Source: Jiangella ureilytica
GTDB lineage: Bacteria; Actinomycetota; Actinomycetes; Jiangellales; Jiangellaceae
Reading direction: 5' to 3'
DNA: 38,406 bases
Assembly (NCBI RefSeq): GCF_004348545.1
Contig: NZ_SMKL01000060.1
Location: forward strand, 1 to 38,406
Shown: positions 35,347-38,406 of the stretch, one piece after another
Numbering within the stretch: position 1 is the first letter of the stretch
Layout of the letters: each line of letters opens with the position of its first letter
Program-made: the position numbers and the translations under genes
The notes under the pieces: model-generated
Database searches by the model: none
The model's input: only the letters and a program-made list of their open reading frames with translations
What the model was told of the DNA's origin: nothing

Positions 35347-35646
35347 TCAGGCCGCGCAGTCGCGGCAGATGAGCTGCCCGTCCTTCTCCTTCGCCAGCTG
35401 GCTGCGGTGGTGCACCAGGAAGCACTGCGAGCAGGTGAACTCGTCAGCCTGCCGCGGCAGTACCCGGACCGCGAGCTCCTCGTTCGACAGATCTGCTCCC
35501 GGCAGCTCCATGGACTCGTTCAGGTCCGACTCGTCGACGTCGACGATGCCGGACGACTTGTCCATGCGCCGGTTCTTCAGCTCCTCGAGCGAGTCCTCGG
35601 ACAGATCGTCGTCGGTCTTGCGTGGCGCGTCGTAATCGGTTGCCAT
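35347..35646 (-). CDS. DUF4193 zinc-ribbon-like protein
   Basis: A 99-residue acidic protein (MATDYDAPRKTDDDLSEDSL at the start) with four C-terminal cysteines, Cys72/Cys75 (TCSQC) and Cys94/Cys97 (ICRDC), forming a likely zinc ribbon. EELKNRRMDKSSG is the conserved central block. It is an actinobacterial family (Rv2699c-like) of unknown role, plausibly a small RNA-polymerase- or ribosome-associated factor, but that is speculation. A purine-rich GAGGGGGA lies 8 nt before the ATG. Confidence 0.92.
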   Translation of the reverse strand: MATDYDAPRKTDDDLSEDSLEELKNRRMDKSSGIVDVDESDLNESMELPGADLSNEELAVRVLPRQADEFTCSQCFLVHHRSQLAKEKDGQLICRDCAA

Positions 35647-35743
35647 CGATCTATTCCCCCTCACTGGGCGCGTGTGGTTCGTCCGTTGGCCGGGTCGGTT
35701 GGACTCCGTGCCCCTCCGTAACGCACGACGGCCCACGGTTGTG

Positions 35744-35794
35744 CCCGCTCCGAGCGGGAGATTCTGCCTGATGCCGTACCCGGTTGGCACGGCA
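35744..35794. promoter_or_regulatory. Two palindromes in the DUF4193 / ABC transporter intergenic region
   Basis: CCCGCTC-C-GAGCGGG (35744-35758) is a perfect 7-1-7 inverted repeat. TGCCGT (35772-35777) and ACGGCA (35789-35794) form a second one. Both lie in the 270-bp gap between the divergent genes, about 100-150 bp upstream of DUF4193 and 120-170 bp upstream of the ABC gene. A one-base spacer rules out a hairpin for the first, so protein binding is likelier. I see no gene in this gap. Confidence 0.45.
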
Positions 35795-35916
35795 CCCCAC
35801 CCTGTGGGATTCGTGTCGTCCTCTGGACCGACGCGTCACACCGTCCTCGGGGACGAGGGATGTCACCATTCCAAGCGGGAAGCTGTCTACGGACCATACG
35901 CGCTGAGAGGATCCGC

Positions 35917-36864
35917 ATGCTCGAGATCGACCGGCTGTCGCGCCGCTACGGCGACGTCGTGGCCCTCGACGACCTCTCGTTCACGGTGCGACCTGGGCAG
36001 ATGTACGGTTTCGTCGGCACCAACGGAGCCGGCAAGACCACCGCGATGCGCATCGTCCTGGGCGTGCTCGAGCCCGACAGCGGCGAGGTCCGCTGGAACG
36101 GCACCCGCCTCGACCAGGACCTGCGCCGCGAGTTCGGCTACATGCCCGAAGAGCGCGGCCTGTACCCGAAGATGCAGGTCCACGAGCACCTCGTGTACCT
36201 CGCGCAGCTGCACGGTGTGGCACGCATCACAGCCGTGAAGGCCGCATCGGAGCTGCTGGAGGCGCTCGCTCTGAGCGAACGCGCGTCAGATCGCATCGAG
36301 TCGCTCTCGCTCGGGAACCAGCAGCGCGTGCAGCTGGCGGCCGCGCTCGTCCACGACCCCACGGTGATGGTCCTCGACGAGCCGTTCAGCGGCCTCGACC
36401 CCATGGGCGTCGACGCCATGGCCGCCGTCCTGCGCGCCCGGGTCGACGCCGGCGCCGCCGTCGTGTTCTCCAGCCACCAGCTCGAGCTGGTCGAGCGCCT
36501 CTGCGACGCCGTCGGCATCATCCGGGCCGGCCGCATGGTCGCCGACGGCAGCGTCGACGAGCTGCGCGGCGACGCCGGGCACCGATACCGGCTCGCTGTG
36601 GGTGCGGCTGCGGGCTGGACGGCGTCGCTCGCCGCCGCCGTCCCGGGCCTCACGATCATCGACGACGGTGACCGGGTCGCCCTGGTCGAGCTGCCGCCGT
36701 CGGCCGACGACCAGACGCTGCTCGACGCCGCCCGCGCGCTCGGGCCGGTGCACCAGTTCACGCCCGAGCGGCCGACGCTGGCCGAGCTGTTCCGCTCGGT
36801 GGTCGCCGAACCGGCGCCCGATCCCGCCGTTGCCGGCCCGAAGAAGGTCGAGGTCGCCCGATGA
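35917..36864 (+). CDS. ABC transporter ATP-binding protein (NatA/YhaQ-like)
   Basis: A 315-residue ATPase. Walker A is GTNGAGKTT (residues 34-42), the Q-loop region is EFGYMPEERGLYPKM, Walker B is VMVLDEPFSGLDPMG and the switch His is in VFSSHQLELVE. The signature motif is LSLGNQQ instead of LSGGQ, which I recall as usual for this ABC-2 exporter subfamily. A C-terminal extension of about 90 residues (DUF4162-like) follows. It drives the permease encoded next. AGAGG lies 6 nt before the ATG. Substrates could be ions, lipids or drugs. Confidence 0.93.
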   Translation: MLEIDRLSRRYGDVVALDDLSFTVRPGQMYGFVGTNGAGKTTAMRIVLGVLEPDSGEVRWNGTRLDQDLRREFGYMPEERGLYPKMQVHEHLVYLAQLHGVARITAVKAASELLEALALSERASDRIESLSLGNQQRVQLAAALVHDPTVMVLDEPFSGLDPMGVDAMAAVLRARVDAGAAVVFSSHQLELVERLCDAVGIIRAGRMVADGSVDELRGDAGHRYRLAVGAAAGWTASLAAAVPGLTIIDDGDRVALVELPPSADDQTLLDAARALGPVHQFTPERPTLAELFRSVVAEPAPDPAVAGPKKVEVAR

Positions 36865-38057
36865 CGCGCCCCCTGTCGTTCCGCGAGGCCGCCACGCTCG
36901 TCGCCCGGCGCGAGTTCGGTCAGCGGATCCGCGAGCGGTCCTTCTTCATCTCCCTGCTCATCACCCTCGGCATCATCGCCGTCGTCGTGCTGCTCCCCCG
37001 GTTCACCGACCTCGGCAACGACAGTTACGACGTCGCGCTCGTCGGCGACTCGTCGCAGCTGCAGGAGGCGGTCGAGCACCAGGCCGAGGTCGCCGACATC
37101 GAGGTCTCCTTCCGGTCCGTCGCCGACGCGGCGGAGGCCGAGTCCGCCGTCCGCGACGGTGACATCGACGCCTACGTCGACGATGACACCGTCTACGTCG
37201 ACCAGTCCCTCGACAGCTCGCTGCGCGCCGTCCTCGAGAACGCGTACAGCCAGGTCGAGGGCGCGCGGGCGCTGGAGTCGGCCGGCATCGACCCGGCCGA
37301 GGTGTCCGCCGCCCTGACCTCGGCGACGCTGGAGACGGTGACGCTCGACCCCGAGGCCGACGAGCGCGAGACCCGCGGCGGCATCGCCTTCTTCGGGACG
37401 ATCATCCTGTTCGGCCAGCTCATCACCTACTCGATGTGGGTCGCCATGGGCGTCGTCGAGGAGAAGTCCAGCCGCGTCGTCGAGGTGATCCTGTCGACCA
37501 TCCCGGCCCGCGCCCTGCTCGCCGGGAAGATCATCGGGATCGGGCTGCTCGGGCTGGTGCAGCTGGCGCTGATCGGCGGACTGGGCCTGGGCATCGCGGC
37601 CGCCCTCGGTGCCGTGGAGCTGACGGGGCCGATGATCACGCCCGTCCTGACGGCGCTCGGCTGGTTCGTGCTCGGCTTCGCCGCCTACGCCTCGCTGTCC
37701 GCCGCGGCGGCCGCGCGGATCTCGCGGCAGGAGGACCTGCAGAACGTCACCACGCCGGTCAACACGCTGATGATGGTGTCGTACTTCGGCGCCTTCTTCG
37801 TGTTCCTCAACCCCGACACCCCGGCCGCCGGCGTGCTGAGCATCGTGCCGCCATTCAGCGCACTGATCATGCCGCTGCGGATGGCCCGAGGCGATGCGGC
37901 GGCGTGGGAGGTCGGGCTGGCTCTGGGGCTGATGCTGGCGCTGATCGCGGTGCTGGTGGTCCTGGCGGCGCGGATCTACGAGGGCGCGGTGCTGAGGATG
38001 GGCGCCAAGGTGCCACTCAAGGACGCCTGGGCGGCGCGGCGGAAGGTGAGTTCCTGA
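36861..38057 (+). CDS. ABC-2 type permease (NatB/YhaP-like)
   Basis: A 398-residue ABC-2 permease. REFGQRIRERSFFISLLITLG is the usual cytoplasmic entry and TM1. A large extracytoplasmic loop (about 50-170) has YDVALVGDSSQLQEAV and DIDAYVDDDTVYVDQ. Then come five helices with GVVEEKSSRVVEVILSTIPA, the family hallmark, and ISRQEDLQNVTTPVNTLMM. It overlaps the ATPase gene by 4 nt (ATGA). Together they resemble the NatAB sodium exporter, but the substrate is not readable. Confidence 0.92.
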   Translation: MTRPLSFREAATLVARREFGQRIRERSFFISLLITLGIIAVVVLLPRFTDLGNDSYDVALVGDSSQLQEAVEHQAEVADIEVSFRSVADAAEAESAVRDGDIDAYVDDDTVYVDQSLDSSLRAVLENAYSQVEGARALESAGIDPAEVSAALTSATLETVTLDPEADERETRGGIAFFGTIILFGQLITYSMWVAMGVVEEKSSRVVEVILSTIPARALLAGKIIGIGLLGLVQLALIGGLGLGIAAALGAVELTGPMITPVLTALGWFVLGFAAYASLSAAAAARISRQEDLQNVTTPVNTLMMVSYFGAFFVFLNPDTPAAGVLSIVPPFSALIMPLRMARGDAAAWEVGLALGLMLALIAVLVVLAARIYEGAVLRMGAKVPLKDAWAARRKVSS

Positions 38058-38084
38058 GGTCAGTTCGGCCGGGGGGATGAGGGT

Positions 38085-38320
38085 GGCTCCCCGTCCCCCT
38101 TGCTGCCCATTCTCTTGACGCCACCGATCATCTCCGAGCACGGTTGGCCGGGCTCCTCGCCGAGTCGCTCGGGGGTGATGAGGTGGGCTCCCCGTCCCCC
38201 TTGCTGCCCATTCTCTTGACCCCGGCCACCCGCCGATCATCTCCAAGGGCGGGTTGGCTCCTCGCTGAGTCGGTCGGGGGGTGAGGTGGGCTCCCCGTCC
38301 CCCTTGCTGCCCATTCTCTT
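38085..38320. repeat. Three tandem ~100-bp repeats downstream of the ABC operon
   Basis: An identical 32-bp core (start GGCTCCCCGTCCCCC, end CCATTCTCTT) occurs at 38085-38116, 38186-38217 and 38289-38320. The intervening 69-71 bp are also similar (GATCATCTCC, GGTTGG, CTCCTCGC.GAGTCG.TCGGGGG), so the whole unit is tandemly repeated with a period of 101 and 103 bp. One strand is strongly purine-rich. Beyond the repeats (38321-38406) I see a GC-rich hairpin-prone stretch and no gene. Confidence 0.85.
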
Positions 38321-38406
38321 AACCCCGGCCACCCGCCTCAAGTCCGCGCGCTCTGTGCTTGCGCGCCGCCGGGGTCGGGGCGCTTGAACTTGACCCGGGC
38401 ACCCGG

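Noticed and set aside
38085-38320. CRISPR array (three 32-bp repeats spaced about 70 bp)
   Set aside because: The spacers are too long and resemble one another, and there are no cas genes. These are tandem repeats of a ~100-bp unit.

Overview
The window is about 38 kb of very GC-rich DNA with strong third-position G/C bias, GTG starts, several leaderless-looking starts (TANNNT about 6-8 nt before the start codon) and F420-, SigE-type and DUF3093/3159/3710/4193-type genes. This points to an actinomycete. The genus is a guess; something like Jiangella or a relative would fit. Nearly everything is chromosomal core or ordinary accessory sequence. I see no transposase, integrase, tRNA, rRNA or CRISPR array.

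Left part (1-9.4 kb): the tail of an unknown gene, a terminator, two coupled GNAT acetyltransferases and a FAD-dependent amine-oxidase-like enzyme, all on the minus strand. Divergent from these are an AlkD-like DNA glycosylase and the fadA-fadB beta-oxidation pair. A SigE-family sigma factor with a one-TM partner follows, and then an AI-2E-type permease convergent with it.

Middle (9.4-25.6 kb): dxs (isoprenoid precursor synthesis) lies upstream of the permease on the minus strand. Divergent from dxs are two tandem paralogous four-TM proteins. A long imperfect hairpin separates these from a frameshifted DUF559 gene. Aconitase, a putative lipoprotein, and a translationally coupled secreted phospholipase A2-like protein plus membrane acyltransferase come next. 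Divergent from that pair is a NarL-type two-component system. A small conserved protein, glmS and an F420-dependent LLM oxidoreductase complete the region.

Right part (25.6-38.4 kb): a CorA Mg2+ channel with a long structured leader, a TrmA/RlmD-type RNA methyltransferase, and a KimA-like potassium/APC permease divergent from two TrkA (KTN) proteins. Then come DUF3159, an OB-fold protein, DUF3710, dUTPase, a thioesterase, DUF3093 and DUF4193. From memory, this block matches the gene order of the M. tuberculosis Rv2689c-Rv2699c region. A NatAB-like ABC exporter follows, and the window ends in three ~100-bp tandem repeats.

Most interesting: the potassium module (KimA-like permease plus two KTN proteins with no TrkH in view), the corA leader RNA, the PLA2/acyltransferase/two-component cluster, and several unexplained structured repeats. 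No clearly new multi-gene system is proven by sequence alone.
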